Shown here in pieces: positions 8,076-17,742 of a stretch of 64,000 bases of DNA (its first letter is position 1; each line of letters starts with the position of its first letter). The notes below the pieces were generated by a model. That model searched no databases and was not told where the DNA came from. It worked only from the letters and a program-made list of their open reading frames with translations. This DNA is from JAUIET01 sp039111475 (lineage in GTDB: Bacteria; Pseudomonadota; Gammaproteobacteria; Pseudomonadales; JAUIET01): positions 31,760 through 95,759 of the forward strand of contig JBCCIP010000021.1 of the NCBI GenBank assembly GCA_039111475.1, read 5' to 3'. Position numbers and translations under genes: made by a program.

Positions 8076-8873
8076 CTACTGCCTAAGTGTTGCTAACAAC
8101 GGCCCATAGCCACTGTCACCCATCCAATATTCAACCAGGTTGCTCACACCGCGACTGGTCAGTGTTGCGCCCGACAGACCATCTATCTGATAAATCTCAT
8201 TAGGGTTGTTTTTGATAACAGCACCTTTAAGTACTTCGGCCGCAACGCTCATATCTTCGGCGTAAATCTCTTTGCCAACCCAAATCGCTTTCCATTTTGG
8301 GTTATCCACTTCGGCGCCTAGCCCTGGCGTTTCCTTATGCTCGAAAAAGCCAAGACCTGCAACAGTATCCATGTCACCTTCAAGCGCCATAAATCCGTAC
8401 AAAGTGCCCCACAAGCCGTAGCCTCGAACCGGCAACACAATGCGCTGAATGTCATCTCCGTCTTTCAGCATATACACATTGGCATAGCGCTCGCGTCGAC
8501 CTATTCCAGCAATGTCCTCATCACCGCTTAGGGCTTTCGATAAGGAAGGGTCCTTACTCGCTTTGCGCTGGTCGTAGCTGGACAGGTCAATGCCCTGCTC
8601 CGCCGCTTGCTCAGCCGTTAGCAGCGTCTTTTCCTGCAAATCGGCCAGGCCGACCGAAAACTGCTCAAAAAGTTGGGGGATATCGCTTTCTGAGTGCTGG
8701 TCTTCGTCATACAGACCAGCGGCCGCAAGAATGTTCTTGTTGCGATCCAAAAGCTTGTTACGTTGTTGATCGGGTTTCAGCGCGACGGCCGTAGTAGCAA
8801 CCACCACCGAACAAACAATGCAGATCAATAGCGCAACGATGAGGGTTTGTTTTACCGAATCTTTATCAGCCAC
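8076..8873 (-). CDS. nqrC: Na+-NQR subunit C, FMN-binding
   Basis: Periplasm-facing subunit carrying covalent FMN. An N-terminal membrane helix (TLIVALLICIVCSVVVAT) precedes an FMN-binding domain with the attachment motif DGLSGATLTSRG, in which Thr237 (265-residue numbering) is the expected FMN-linked residue. I choose a GTG start at 8873 (VADKDSVKQTLIV), which gives the normal N-terminus. It overlaps the end of nqrB by 8 bp and has a GGAGGG stretch about ten bases upstream. An ATG further upstream would add 13 residues encoded inside nqrB. ApbE, encoded in the same operon, is the likely modifying enzyme. Confidence 0.95.
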   Translation of the reverse strand: MADKDSVKQTLIVALLICIVCSVVVATTAVALKPDQQRNKLLDRNKNILAAAGLYDEDQHSESDIPQLFEQFSVGLADLQEKTLLTAEQAAEQGIDLSSYDQRKASKDPSLSKALSGDEDIAGIGRRERYANVYMLKDGDDIQRIVLPVRGYGLWGTLYGFMALEGDMDTVAGLGFFEHKETPGLGAEVDNPKWKAIWVGKEIYAEDMSVAAEVLKGAVIKNNPNEIYQIDGLSGATLTSRGVSNLVEYWMGDSGYGPLLATLRQ

Positions 8874-10083
8874 TGCGTGCCACCCTCCGCTTAATATTTG
8901 CCTGCACCACATAATGATCTATCAGTGGGGCACAAAGATTGGCGAACAGAATTGCCAACATCATTCCTTCCGGGAACGCCGGGTTAACCACCCTGATCAA
9001 CACCACCATTACGCCAATCAATGCACCAAATACCCATTTACCGGTATCTGTCATTGCTGCCGATACCGGATCTGTCGCCATAAACACTGCGCCAAACAGA
9101 AAACCACCCACCACAAGATGCCAATGCCATGGCACGCTGAACATCGGGTTCGTTTCCGATCCAATCGCATTAAACAATAAAGACGTAGCAACCATGCCCA
9201 ACAAAACGCCGGCCATAATCCGCCATGACGCAATACGCGTTAACAGCAGCAACGCAGCTCCCAGCAAAATCGCTATGCTGGACACTTCGCCGATCGAGCC
9301 TTGCATATTGCCGCTGAACGCATCAAACCAGGTCAGCATCTCACCAGAAGGCTGTTGCAGGTTGTCCACCCCGCCACTGGCCAGCTGACTCAGCGGCGTG
9401 GCACCTGAAAAGCCGTCTACCGCGGTCCAGACAGTATCACCAGACATCTGCGCTGGGTAGGAGAAAAACAGGAAGGCGCGGCCCGTCAGTGCCGGGTTCA
9501 GGAAGTTTTTACCAGTACCACCAAATACTTCTTTGCCAATAACAACACCGAAGCTAATACCCAAAGCAACTTGCCACAATGGCACGCTGGGTGGGACGAT
9601 CAGCGCAAACAGCACAGAGGTTACAAAGAAGCCTTCATTGATTTCGTGGTTACGCTTTACGGCGAACAATAATTCCCAGGCGATACCCACTACAAACGTG
9701 GTCACGTAGATCGGCACAAAATACGCGGCACCATGCCAGAAGCAGTCCCAAAGACTGTTGGGATCATAACCGGCGAACAGGCTGATGATAGCGCCATGCC
9801 AGTTAGCCACTTCGGTGATACCCATGGCCGCCATCGCGGTATTGGCCTGGTAACCCAGGTTATACATGCCGTAAAACATCGCTGGGAACGTTGCCAGCCA
9901 TACAGTGATCATCACCCGCTTGAGATCCAGGCCATCTCTAACGTGCGCTGCTGTGCTGGTTACTGTGGATGGCTGGAAGAAAAAAGTGTCGAACATTTCG
10001 TACAACGGAAACATCGCTTCAAACTTGCCACCTTTTGTGAAGTTCGGTTCGATACGTTCGAAGAAGCTCTGGATTGCTTTCAT
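8866..10083 (-). CDS. nqrB: Na+-NQR subunit B, FMN- and riboflavin-binding membrane subunit
   Basis: Largest membrane subunit, central to sodium translocation and quinone reduction. The 405-residue protein has about ten hydrophobic helices and the flavinylation motif DGFSGATPLSQL, with Thr229 as the expected FMN-attached residue. The region EVFGGTGKNFLNPALTGRAF and the C-terminal MATDPVSAAMTDTGKW are typical of the NqrB/RnfD family; the long soluble N-terminus (IEPNFTKGGKFEAMFPLYEM) marks NqrB. It begins 3 bp after nqrA ends. Confidence 0.97.
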   Translation of the reverse strand: MKAIQSFFERIEPNFTKGGKFEAMFPLYEMFDTFFFQPSTVTSTAAHVRDGLDLKRVMITVWLATFPAMFYGMYNLGYQANTAMAAMGITEVANWHGAIISLFAGYDPNSLWDCFWHGAAYFVPIYVTTFVVGIAWELLFAVKRNHEINEGFFVTSVLFALIVPPSVPLWQVALGISFGVVIGKEVFGGTGKNFLNPALTGRAFLFFSYPAQMSGDTVWTAVDGFSGATPLSQLASGGVDNLQQPSGEMLTWFDAFSGNMQGSIGEVSSIAILLGAALLLLTRIASWRIMAGVLLGMVATSLLFNAIGSETNPMFSVPWHWHLVVGGFLFGAVFMATDPVSAAMTDTGKWVFGALIGVMVVLIRVVNPAFPEGMMLAILFANLCAPLIDHYVVQANIKRRVARSG

Positions 10084-10086
10084 GCC

Positions 10087-11433
10087 TTAGCCTTCCTTCT
10101 CTATACGCGTCAGATTATCTCTAAGCACGCGCCCAAATTCGTATTTACCCGGGCACACATAACTGCACAAACCCAGATCTTCTTCATCCAGCTCAAGCGC
10201 GCCAAGCTGTTGCGCCATTTCGGTGTCGCCAACCGCCAGGGCTTTAAGCAAAGGCGTCGCCAGAATATCCAGCGGCATTACCGTTTCATACGCACCGATT
10301 GGTACGATCGCGCGCTCGCTGCCATTGGTATTGGTAGTCATATCAAACTTTCGACCTTTGCCAAACCAGTGCGACAAATAAATGGGCTTCACCGAATGGC
10401 GATTCGCGCCTGGCGAAAACCAACCAAGGAACTCACGATCACGGCCTTCGGCCAAAACCGACACTTGATTGTGATAGCGGCCAAGGTAGGCCGTAGTACC
10501 AACAGACTCGCGCCCTGAAAGTACTGAACCCGAAATGATCCGGTGCTCTCTGGACTCTAATTCACCGGCCGTCATCTCGAGCAAATTGGCGCCCATGCGC
10601 GTCTTCAGCATTCTTGGTTTGCGCACCATTGGGCCACCAAGCGCGATGGTTCTCTCGGTAAAAAGTTTGCCCTCGGTGAAAAGATTGCCAATTGCAATCA
10701 CGTCCTGATAGCCAATCGTCCAGACCGTCTTTCTGGCATGAACCGGGTCGAGGTGATGTATATGGGTACCCACTAAGCCGGCCGGGTGTGGGCCTGAAAA
10801 CGACTCGTAACTAACACCACTAATATTAGCGCCTACCAGGCCGCTGTGGTCTGCGGTCACCACATATACAGTGCCACTATCCAATCTACTCAGTATTGTA
10901 AGGCCGTTATTAAAGGCTGCCTGATTGGCCTGAATAATTTGAACTGGATTACCGGCCAATGGATTGGTGTCCATGGCTGTCACGAATATAGAGTGCGCCT
11001 TGGTATCGGGTGCAGGTACTTTGCTCATCGGCCGAGTACGCAACGCTGTCCACATGCCTGAATCTACCAGGGTCTTGATCGCATCGGCCGCATTCAAATT
11101 CGCAAGACTGTCGCTGTCTGTTTTGCCAAAATCGACGTAATCGTCTTCTTCACAATCGATAACCAGTGACTCAAAGACGCGCTTAGCACCGCGATTGATC
11201 GCAGTCACTATACCGGTTGCCGGCGCCGTGTATTGCACGCCTTCGGTTTTTTTGTCGGTGAACAGTGCCTGGCCTGTTCGGACTCTGTCGCCTTCCTTCA
11301 CCAACATTGTTGGTTTCATACCAATATAGTCATAACCCAGCACGGCAACAGTGCGAGCTTTTGGTGCCTCGTGTACCTGCGCTTCCGGGCTGCCACTGAT
11401 TGGAATATCAAGGCCTTTACTGATTTTAATCAT
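10087..11433 (-). CDS. nqrA: Na+-NQR subunit A
   Basis: Cytoplasmic subunit of the sodium pump, related to RnfC, implicated in quinone binding. It starts MIKISKGLDIPISGSPEAQV, followed by VKEGDRVRTGQALFTDKK, a lipoyl/barrel-sandwich-like fold of the NqrA N-terminus. The C-terminal CSYVCPGKYEFGRVLRDNLT keeps two cysteines but not an RnfC-type iron-sulfur cluster set, as usual for NqrA. Length 448 is normal. It is the first gene of the nqr-apbE-nqrM unit, so the promoter should lie in the 234 bp upstream. Confidence 0.97.
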   Translation of the reverse strand: MIKISKGLDIPISGSPEAQVHEAPKARTVAVLGYDYIGMKPTMLVKEGDRVRTGQALFTDKKTEGVQYTAPATGIVTAINRGAKRVFESLVIDCEEDDYVDFGKTDSDSLANLNAADAIKTLVDSGMWTALRTRPMSKVPAPDTKAHSIFVTAMDTNPLAGNPVQIIQANQAAFNNGLTILSRLDSGTVYVVTADHSGLVGANISGVSYESFSGPHPAGLVGTHIHHLDPVHARKTVWTIGYQDVIAIGNLFTEGKLFTERTIALGGPMVRKPRMLKTRMGANLLEMTAGELESREHRIISGSVLSGRESVGTTAYLGRYHNQVSVLAEGRDREFLGWFSPGANRHSVKPIYLSHWFGKGRKFDMTTNTNGSERAIVPIGAYETVMPLDILATPLLKALAVGDTEMAQQLGALELDEEDLGLCSYVCPGKYEFGRVLRDNLTRIEKEG

Positions 11434-11667
11434 TGAGTACGCTTTGCTCCTCGCATGCAGTGCACCACCTTAATGTGGCTTGCTGAATCTTGTTATTTGG
11501 AGGCCCACCAAGCCTTCAAACATCAGAACAATGGTTGATTGAAGCCCAAAATAGGGTGCGCGCAGTATACTGATCATTACGCCGAAACGCTATCATCAGA
11601 GCGCCGCTGAATGCGTGATTTATTCGCGACCTCCAGGCATATCTAGCGGCCGTTTACATTCGCAGTC
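11434..11667 (-). promoter_or_regulatory. Intergenic region expected to hold the nqr operon promoter
   Basis: This 234-bp gap separates nqrA from the GAPDH gene, both on the minus strand. Reading the minus strand, TATACT (plus positions 11564-11569) would make a good -10 box and is the centre of a perfect 10-bp palindrome CAGTATACTG (11563-11572). No convincing -35 hexamer stands at 16-18 bp. No clear terminator for the GAPDH gene was found here. Confidence 0.35.
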
Positions 11668-13137
11668 TCAGGCAGTCGCTACGCTTGGGTAGGAGACGTA
11701 ATTCACGCCCGCCATTTGTTCAACAACCCTGTTTACCTGGCATGTATAGCCAAATTCATTGTCATACCAAAAATACAGTACAACGTGATTTCCATTTACA
11801 ATTGTGGCCTGTGCATCAAAGATACATGCGTACCTGGAGCCTACGAAATCGGTTGACACGACTTCTGGCGAAGCGGTGAAGTCAATCTGCCGCCTAAGGT
11901 CGCCATGTAGCGCAACATCGCGCATGTATTCGTTAATCTCTTCCACCGTCGTTTCCGCTGCCAGGGTCAGATTCAGAATCGCCATGGAGACATTAGGTGT
12001 TGGCACTCGAATCGCATTCCCGGTCAACTTACCTGCCATTTCTGGGAGTACTTTAGCCACCGCTTTAACGGCACCGGTTTCAGTCAACACCATATTAAGT
12101 GGCGCACTGCGACCGCGGCGGTTGCCTTTATGGTAGTTGTCGATCAAATTTTGATCATTAGTGTACGCATGCACTGTTTCAACATGCCCGTTCAGAACCT
12201 GGAACTTGTCGTTAAGGGCTTTCAGAGGCGGCACAATTGCATTGGTGGTACAAGACGCCGCCGACACAATTCTATCATCGGGCCCCAAAATATCATTGTT
12301 TATTCCATACACGATATTGGGCACGTTACCCTTAGCCGGTGCAGTGAGAATAACGCTCTTCACGCCCTTACTTTTTAGATGCAGCCCCAACGCCTCATCA
12401 TCTCTCCACTTGCCGGTGTTGTCGACAATGATAGCGTCTTTAATTCCGTACTGGGTGTAGTCAATTTCATCCGGAGAGCTAGCATATATCACCTTGATCT
12501 CATTGCCATTGGCAACGAAGGACTGGCGTTCTTCGTCTACTCTGATCGTGCCTTCAAATGAGCCATGCACTGAATCGCGACGCAATAAGCTGGCACGTTT
12601 GATCAGATCATCATCGCCGCCTTTCCGAACCACAATGGCTCTAAGGCGCAGAGAATCACCACCGCCCACTTTTTCAACAAGCAGTCTGGCCATCAATCGA
12701 CCGATGCGGCCAAAGCCAAACAAAACAACATCTTGTGGTTGTCGCAGCGGGTGCTCAGTATTGGAGAGAATGTCCTTGAGTTTGCGTTTCAAGAACTCTT
12801 TTGGCGACTTCCCATTACCCTCGCTCATGTACTCAGCTGTCAATATGCCGATATCAATATGCGCAGGTCCCGGGCTCAACTCAACCAGTGCCTGCAGCAA
12901 GGGGAAGGTTTCAAATTCCGACATTTCGTTTTTTTCGACTTGGCGAACAAAACGATGAGTTTTCATGATATTGGTAACAGATCGGCCTACTAGAGAGCGA
13001 CCGTATATAAAAGTTTTTACATTATTTTGCCGATATAGTTGACCGACTAAGGGGATAATGCCTTCAGCAAGTGCTTCTCGCTCCTTCCAGTCTGCAAAAT
13101 AATCGTCAGGACGCTCTCTGCGTTGTTCCGTAGCCAT
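11668..13137 (-). CDS. Glyceraldehyde-3-phosphate dehydrogenase, long N-terminally extended form
   Basis: NAD(P)-dependent GAPDH of the extended type that I recall from Pseudomonas next to the nqr operon. About 130 extra residues, largely helical and charged, precede the Rossmann motif VVLFGFGRIGRLMARLL. The catalytic cysteine is Cys296 in SAASCTTNAIVPPLK, and the C-terminal domain keeps NRRGRSAPLNMV and WYDNEFGYTCQVNRVV. At 489 residues it is about 150 longer than the usual enzyme. It is divergent from mfd with 207 bp between starts. Whether it works in glycolysis or gluconeogenesis, and with NAD or NADP, cannot be read from the sequence. Confidence 0.93.
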   Translation of the reverse strand: MATEQRRERPDDYFADWKEREALAEGIIPLVGQLYRQNNVKTFIYGRSLVGRSVTNIMKTHRFVRQVEKNEMSEFETFPLLQALVELSPGPAHIDIGILTAEYMSEGNGKSPKEFLKRKLKDILSNTEHPLRQPQDVVLFGFGRIGRLMARLLVEKVGGGDSLRLRAIVVRKGGDDDLIKRASLLRRDSVHGSFEGTIRVDEERQSFVANGNEIKVIYASSPDEIDYTQYGIKDAIIVDNTGKWRDDEALGLHLKSKGVKSVILTAPAKGNVPNIVYGINNDILGPDDRIVSAASCTTNAIVPPLKALNDKFQVLNGHVETVHAYTNDQNLIDNYHKGNRRGRSAPLNMVLTETGAVKAVAKVLPEMAGKLTGNAIRVPTPNVSMAILNLTLAAETTVEEINEYMRDVALHGDLRRQIDFTASPEVVSTDFVGSRYACIFDAQATIVNGNHVVLYFWYDNEFGYTCQVNRVVEQMAGVNYVSYPSVATA

Positions 13138-13344
13138 TAAACCAATCCCATTTGCCCAGATGCATGCCAGCCAGCGGGCTGGCGGCGCGTATTATCTTTG
13201 CACAAGGCGGCAAATACAACCGCCCACCTCGCAATATTATTGTCTGAGTATAGACACTGACATACGAACGGCGAATCGGTTAACATGCCCGGTTTTTCGC
13301 CAGCGTCATCGCGTCTACGCTAGTCGCCAACGTTAACGGCTTTT

Positions 13345-16300
13345 ATGTCTGCATCCAACGTCTCTGTAATCTCCCCACCACTGCCCGCCAACGCGTCTAG
13401 CCGTTTGCACTGGCGTGAGCTGCAAGCCTGCAGCAGGCCACTTGCAATTGCGCAAGCGGCAGCGCAAAGACCCGGTTTGACCCTGGTGGTTTGCGAAGAC
13501 AGCGCTAGAAGTGTGCAGCTGGAAGACGAGCTGCGTTTTTTTTGCACAGATTTAGATCTAACCGTGTGGCATCTTCCTGATTGGGAAACACTGCCCTACG
13601 ACAGCTTTTCGCCGCACCAGGATATTGTTTCCGACCGTCTGAGCACCCTGCATGATTTGCACGGCGATACTGGGCAGCGTCAGGGCATATTAGTCGTTCC
13701 AATTAATGCATTAATGCAGTGCACAACGTCGCCGGATTACTTGCGACAACACAGTCTGGTCTTGCAACAAAATCAGCAGCTAATAGCCGACAATTTTCGT
13801 ACTGCGTTGGTAGACGCCGGTTACAGTCGGGTGGACACCGTGTATGAACACGGTGAATTCGCAGTCCGCGGCTCAATAGTGGACCTGTTTCCAATGGGTT
13901 CGGGTGCGGCCGTGCGAATCGAGTTATTCGATGACGAAATTGAGTCCTTGCGATATTTCGATACCGAGTCGCAGCGCACGACTGAGCGCGTAACAAACAT
14001 CTCATTGCTGCCTGCAAAAGAATTTCCGCTTGATGGTGACGCAATTGCCCATTTTCGACAGAGATGGCATGCTGAATTCAGTGTTGATCATTCATCTTGC
14101 CCGGTGTATCAAGATATCAGCGGCGGCTTGGCCAGTGCGGGCATCGAATACTACCTGCCTTTGTTTTTCGATCGCCGTTATTCATTGTTGGACCACTTGC
14201 CCACAGATGTACTGTTAATCAGTGAAGAAAACGTGCACGAGGCGGCTGACAGTTTCTGGCTTGAAGTAAGCAATCGATATGAAGAGTATGGCGTCGATCC
14301 AACCCGGCCCTTGCTGCCGCCTGAGCAAGTTTTTCTCCGTGTTGAGGAGTTGTTTGCAGCACTAAAAAGGTTTCCACAAGTAATACTTGCTAACGACAGA
14401 CCAAATGCGGACAGTAAAGGCGCACAGTTTGCGGTGTCAGTATGGCCCAAGCTTGAAATAGATCGACGGGCTGAGCAGCCACTGCACTTGCTTGACGATG
14501 TCTTAATGGCAAATGCCGAATCTGAACAATGCATGCGCATTTTGTTCAGTGCCGAATCTGCGGGTCGACTGAATACCCTGGAAGGCAATTTATCCACGCT
14601 TGGAATTCAAGCGCCAGTTCTGGAATCATGGCAGGCATTTCTTGACAGCGATCAGCCGTATGCGAGCGTTGTATCTCCGCTTTTGGATGGCTGCCAGCTT
14701 ACTGATCTCGGCCTGGCGGTTATTTGTGAAGATCAGCTGGCTGGTGAACAAGTTCGCGGCACGGCCAAACGCGACCCCGAGCGGGTCGTTAATCCCGATT
14801 TACTAATCAAGAATCTTACCGAGTTGCAGCTCAATGCGCCGGTGGTTCACATCGATCATGGAGTTGGTCGCTATCGCGGCCTGATTATTCTTGAAATTGA
14901 CGGCCAGGCGGCCGAGTTCCTGCATCTTGATTACGCAGAAGAAGCGAAACTTTACGTTCCGGTGTCTTCACTGCATCTGATTAATAGATATCTGGGCTCT
15001 GAGGAAGAAAACGCGCCACTTCACCGGCTCGGTAGCGAGCAATGGCAGAAAGCGCGTAAGAAAGCGGCGCAGCAAGTGGCCGACGTTGCCGCAGAATTGC
15101 TATTGCTGAACGCCAAGCGTGCTGCCAGGCCCGGGTTTGTTTTCAAAGATCCAGGAGACGACTACCGGCGCTTTGCCGACAGTTTCGCTTTCGAAGAAAC
15201 AACCGATCAGGCTGACGCGATAACGGCGGTATTGAGTGATATGTTTTCAGACCAGCCAATGGACAGGCTGGTGTGCGGAGATGTTGGTTTTGGCAAAACC
15301 GAAGTAGCGCTAAGAGCCGCTTTCGTGGCGGTTCAGAGCGGTAAGCAAGTGGCCGTTTTGGTACCCACTACATTGCTCGCACAACAACACTTTGAAACAT
15401 TTAATGACCGATTCGCTCAGTGGCCTATCAACGTTGGCGTACTGTCTCGTTTTAAAAGTGCGAAAGAGCAATCTGAAGGAATTACCGCGCTAAAAGATGG
15501 CAAGCTTGACGTAGTGATAGGCACTCACAAGCTACTGCAGAAAGACATCAAATACAAATCGCTTGGTCTGTTGGTGATAGACGAAGAACATCGCTTCGGC
15601 GTGAAACAAAAAGAAGCACTGAAGGCATTGCGCAGCGAGGTGGACATACTAACCTTAACTGCCACGCCAATTCCTCGAACTCTTAACATGGCAATGTCAG
15701 GCCTGCGAGATTTATCCATAATCGCAAGCCCACCGGCCAAACGCCTATCCATCAATACCTTTGTCCGTGAGTACCACGAACCCATAGTGCGAGAGGCAAT
15801 CTTGCGCGAAATTCTTCGCGGCGGACAAGTTTATTTTCTGCACAACGAAGTGAAGTCGATAGAGAAAACCGTTGAAGACATCAATAAGCTGGTGCCAGAA
15901 GCACGCTGCGCAGTAGCACACGGACAAATGCCTGAACGCGAACTGGAACGCGTAATGTCAGACTTCTACCATCGTCGCTTCAATGTTCTGGTCTGTACAA
16001 CCATCATCGAAACCGGAATCGATGTGCCTACAGCCAATACAATCATCATTGAAAGAGCCGATAAATTTGGCTTGGCTCAATTGCACCAGTTGCGCGGCAG
16101 AGTCGGTCGTTCACACCACCAGGCTTATGCATATCTGTTTACGCCCCACCCCAAATCAATGAGTCGCGATGCGCACAAACGTCTCGAAGCAATTGAGCAA
16201 GCCGGTGATCTTGGCGCTGGCTTTACCCTGGCAACGCACGACCTGGAGATTCGAGGAGCCGGTGAACTTCTGGGCGATGAACAAAGCGGCCAAATTCAAA

Positions 16301-16848
16301 GCGTAGGTTTTACACTGTACATGGATATGCTGGAGCGTGCTGTACGGGCGTTACAGAACGGCGAGGAAATTGATCTAGAAACGTCGGTTGAGCCCGGCGG
16401 CGAAATCAATATGCATGTTCCCGCCTTAATACCGGACAACTACTTGCCCGACGTGCACAGCCGCTTGATTCTATACAAACGTATCTCTTCAATTTCTGAT
16501 GATGGGGAGCTTATCGCGCTGCGCGAAGAAATGATCGACCGCTTCGGGCCACTGCCAGAACAAATCCAAAACCTGTTCAGAATTGCGGCGCTGCGCATGC
16601 AGACCTCTGCCATAGGCATAGCCAAGCTTGATTGCGGAGCGCGAGGTGGGCGCCTCGAATTTGCGGCCAATACGCAGATTGACCCAATGGTGCTGGTGAC
16701 TCTTGTTCAACAAAAGAGCCTCATATATCGCATGGATGGTGCCAATGCACTCAAATTCAGCGAGCAACTGGAGCAAGCCGAGGAACGCTTTACATTCGTT
16801 AACCAGCTGTTGGCATTATTCACTCCACCCGCTTCGTCTGGATGCTAA
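13345..16848 (+). CDS. mfd: Transcription-repair coupling factor Mfd
   Basis: Superfamily 2 translocase that removes RNA polymerase stalled at DNA damage and recruits UvrA. The 1167-residue protein contains an N-terminal UvrB-like module, the RNA-polymerase-interacting region around HIDHGVGRYRGL, then the RecG-like motor with GDVGFGKTEVALRAAF (Walker A), DEEHRFGVKQKE (motif II), TATPIPRTLNMAMSG and the helicase C domain with QLRGRVGRS. A C-terminal TRCF/D7 domain follows. All expected domains are present, and the length is normal. It is divergent from the GAPDH gene and followed 24 bp later by the CsiV-like gene. Confidence 0.97.
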   Translation: MSASNVSVISPPLPANASSRLHWRELQACSRPLAIAQAAAQRPGLTLVVCEDSARSVQLEDELRFFCTDLDLTVWHLPDWETLPYDSFSPHQDIVSDRLSTLHDLHGDTGQRQGILVVPINALMQCTTSPDYLRQHSLVLQQNQQLIADNFRTALVDAGYSRVDTVYEHGEFAVRGSIVDLFPMGSGAAVRIELFDDEIESLRYFDTESQRTTERVTNISLLPAKEFPLDGDAIAHFRQRWHAEFSVDHSSCPVYQDISGGLASAGIEYYLPLFFDRRYSLLDHLPTDVLLISEENVHEAADSFWLEVSNRYEEYGVDPTRPLLPPEQVFLRVEELFAALKRFPQVILANDRPNADSKGAQFAVSVWPKLEIDRRAEQPLHLLDDVLMANAESEQCMRILFSAESAGRLNTLEGNLSTLGIQAPVLESWQAFLDSDQPYASVVSPLLDGCQLTDLGLAVICEDQLAGEQVRGTAKRDPERVVNPDLLIKNLTELQLNAPVVHIDHGVGRYRGLIILEIDGQAAEFLHLDYAEEAKLYVPVSSLHLINRYLGSEEENAPLHRLGSEQWQKARKKAAQQVADVAAELLLLNAKRAARPGFVFKDPGDDYRRFADSFAFEETTDQADAITAVLSDMFSDQPMDRLVCGDVGFGKTEVALRAAFVAVQSGKQVAVLVPTTLLAQQHFETFNDRFAQWPINVGVLSRFKSAKEQSEGITALKDGKLDVVIGTHKLLQKDIKYKSLGLLVIDEEHRFGVKQKEALKALRSEVDILTLTATPIPRTLNMAMSGLRDLSIIASPPAKRLSINTFVREYHEPIVREAILREILRGGQVYFLHNEVKSIEKTVEDINKLVPEARCAVAHGQMPERELERVMSDFYHRRFNVLVCTTIIETGIDVPTANTIIIERADKFGLAQLHQLRGRVGRSHHQAYAYLFTPHPKSMSRDAHKRLEAIEQAGDLGAGFTLATHDLEIRGAGELLGDEQSGQIQSVGFTLYMDMLERAVRALQNGEEIDLETSVEPGGEINMHVPALIPDNYLPDVHSRLILYKRISSISDDGELIALREEMIDRFGPLPEQIQNLFRIAALRMQTSAIGIAKLDCGARGGRLEFAANTQIDPMVLVTLVQQKSLIYRMDGANALKFSEQLEQAEERFTFVNQLLALFTPPASSGC

Positions 16849-16872
16849 TATCTCATTCCTCGCCGCCGCTTT

Positions 16873-17634
16873 ATGACGACTATGCAACGTTTTCGCTTAA
16901 TACTCTCCTTGTGCTGCGCATTGATGACGCCAGCGTTGGTCGCGCAACCGGAACCGCGCTGGTTCAGTATTGAGGTCATTGTATTTGAGCAATACATGAG
17001 TCCGGGTTACGCGGAGTATTGGCCTGATCGACCAGAAATAGGATTTCCCGAAAACTTAGTTCGATTTCCGTCCGAGTCACAAAACAACAGTTTGCCAGAA
17101 TTTTTTAGCGAGCTGCCTTTCGACGCGCAGTTGCAAAAAGCGAAGAAAAAGATCGAACGTGCGCGCGACCAGCGAGTATTGTTCTCCCGCCGCTGGGAGC
17201 AGGGTTTGTTGGATAAGGAAAATGCGCCTTACATTTATATTCGCGGTGGAGATCGTGCAGGACCACATCGCGAACTGGAGGGCAGCCTGCAAATTAGCGT
17301 TGAACGCTATCTGCACGTTAAGAGCAAACTCTGGTTAACTCGATTCAAGTCTGCAGACAGTGTGGCAGCGGATGTATTTGATACCAATACTGCGTCTATG
17401 GAGGTAGATTCAGATATATTCTTGGATGACTTGGAACCCTTTGCCTTACCAGAACCTCCTTTTCAAAGCACAACAGACCTGGGGCCTTCTATCCCGATCG
17501 AACATGTATTTCTTTTTGACCAGGAGCGTCGCCTGCGGAGTAAGGAAACGCATTATCTGGATCACCCCTTGCTAGGGATGCTAATCAGAATCGAACCCTT
17601 GCCTGACGAGGCCCGCTCGCCTAAAATCGATTAG
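16873..17634 (+). CDS. CsiV-family exported protein
   Basis: A 253-residue protein with a signal peptide (LILSLCCALMTPALVAQ) and the opening mature segment PRWFSIEVIVFEQ, characteristic of CsiV, a periplasmic protein first described in Vibrio cholerae as needed for cell-shape integrity with LpoA. The C-terminus HVFLFDQERRLRSKETHYLDHPLLGMLIRI also fits the family. It follows mfd by 24 bp in the same direction. Its TAG stop lies inside the left arm of the inverted repeat at 17632-17742. The family assignment is from recognised motifs; the role in this organism is inferred. Confidence 0.75.
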   Translation: MTTMQRFRLILSLCCALMTPALVAQPEPRWFSIEVIVFEQYMSPGYAEYWPDRPEIGFPENLVRFPSESQNNSLPEFFSELPFDAQLQKAKKKIERARDQRVLFSRRWEQGLLDKENAPYIYIRGGDRAGPHRELEGSLQISVERYLHVKSKLWLTRFKSADSVAADVFDTNTASMEVDSDIFLDDLEPFALPEPPFQSTTDLGPSIPIEHVFLFDQERRLRSKETHYLDHPLLGMLIRIEPLPDEARSPKID

Positions 17635-17742
17635 CAGCCTATTGAAAAAGTTTGGCCCCGCGAGCGCAGCAAGTGTTTTGGGTCTTCTCGCCTAAAAGCG
17701 CCTCGTCCTGCACCCGTCAAATACTTTTTCAACAGGCTGCTA
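17632..17742. repeat. Inverted-repeat-bounded element shared by two convergent genes
   Basis: Two 20-bp arms, 17632-17651 (TAGCAGCCTATTGAAAAAGT) and 17723-17742 (ACTTTTTCAACAGGCTGCTA), match at 19 of 20 positions as inverted repeats around a 71-bp GC-rich core. The TAG opening the left arm is the stop codon of the CsiV-like gene, and the reverse complement of the right end is the TAG stop of the LOG gene, so each arm supplies one stop codon. It may work as a bidirectional terminator. The long arms also suggest a miniature transposable element; no transposase is nearby. Confidence 0.75.

Noticed and set aside
9733..10518. Long plus-strand open frame (261 codons) across nqrB and the end of nqrA
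   Set aside because: It is antisense to two well-supported nqr genes, has no family resemblance and its composition looks like reverse-strand translation.
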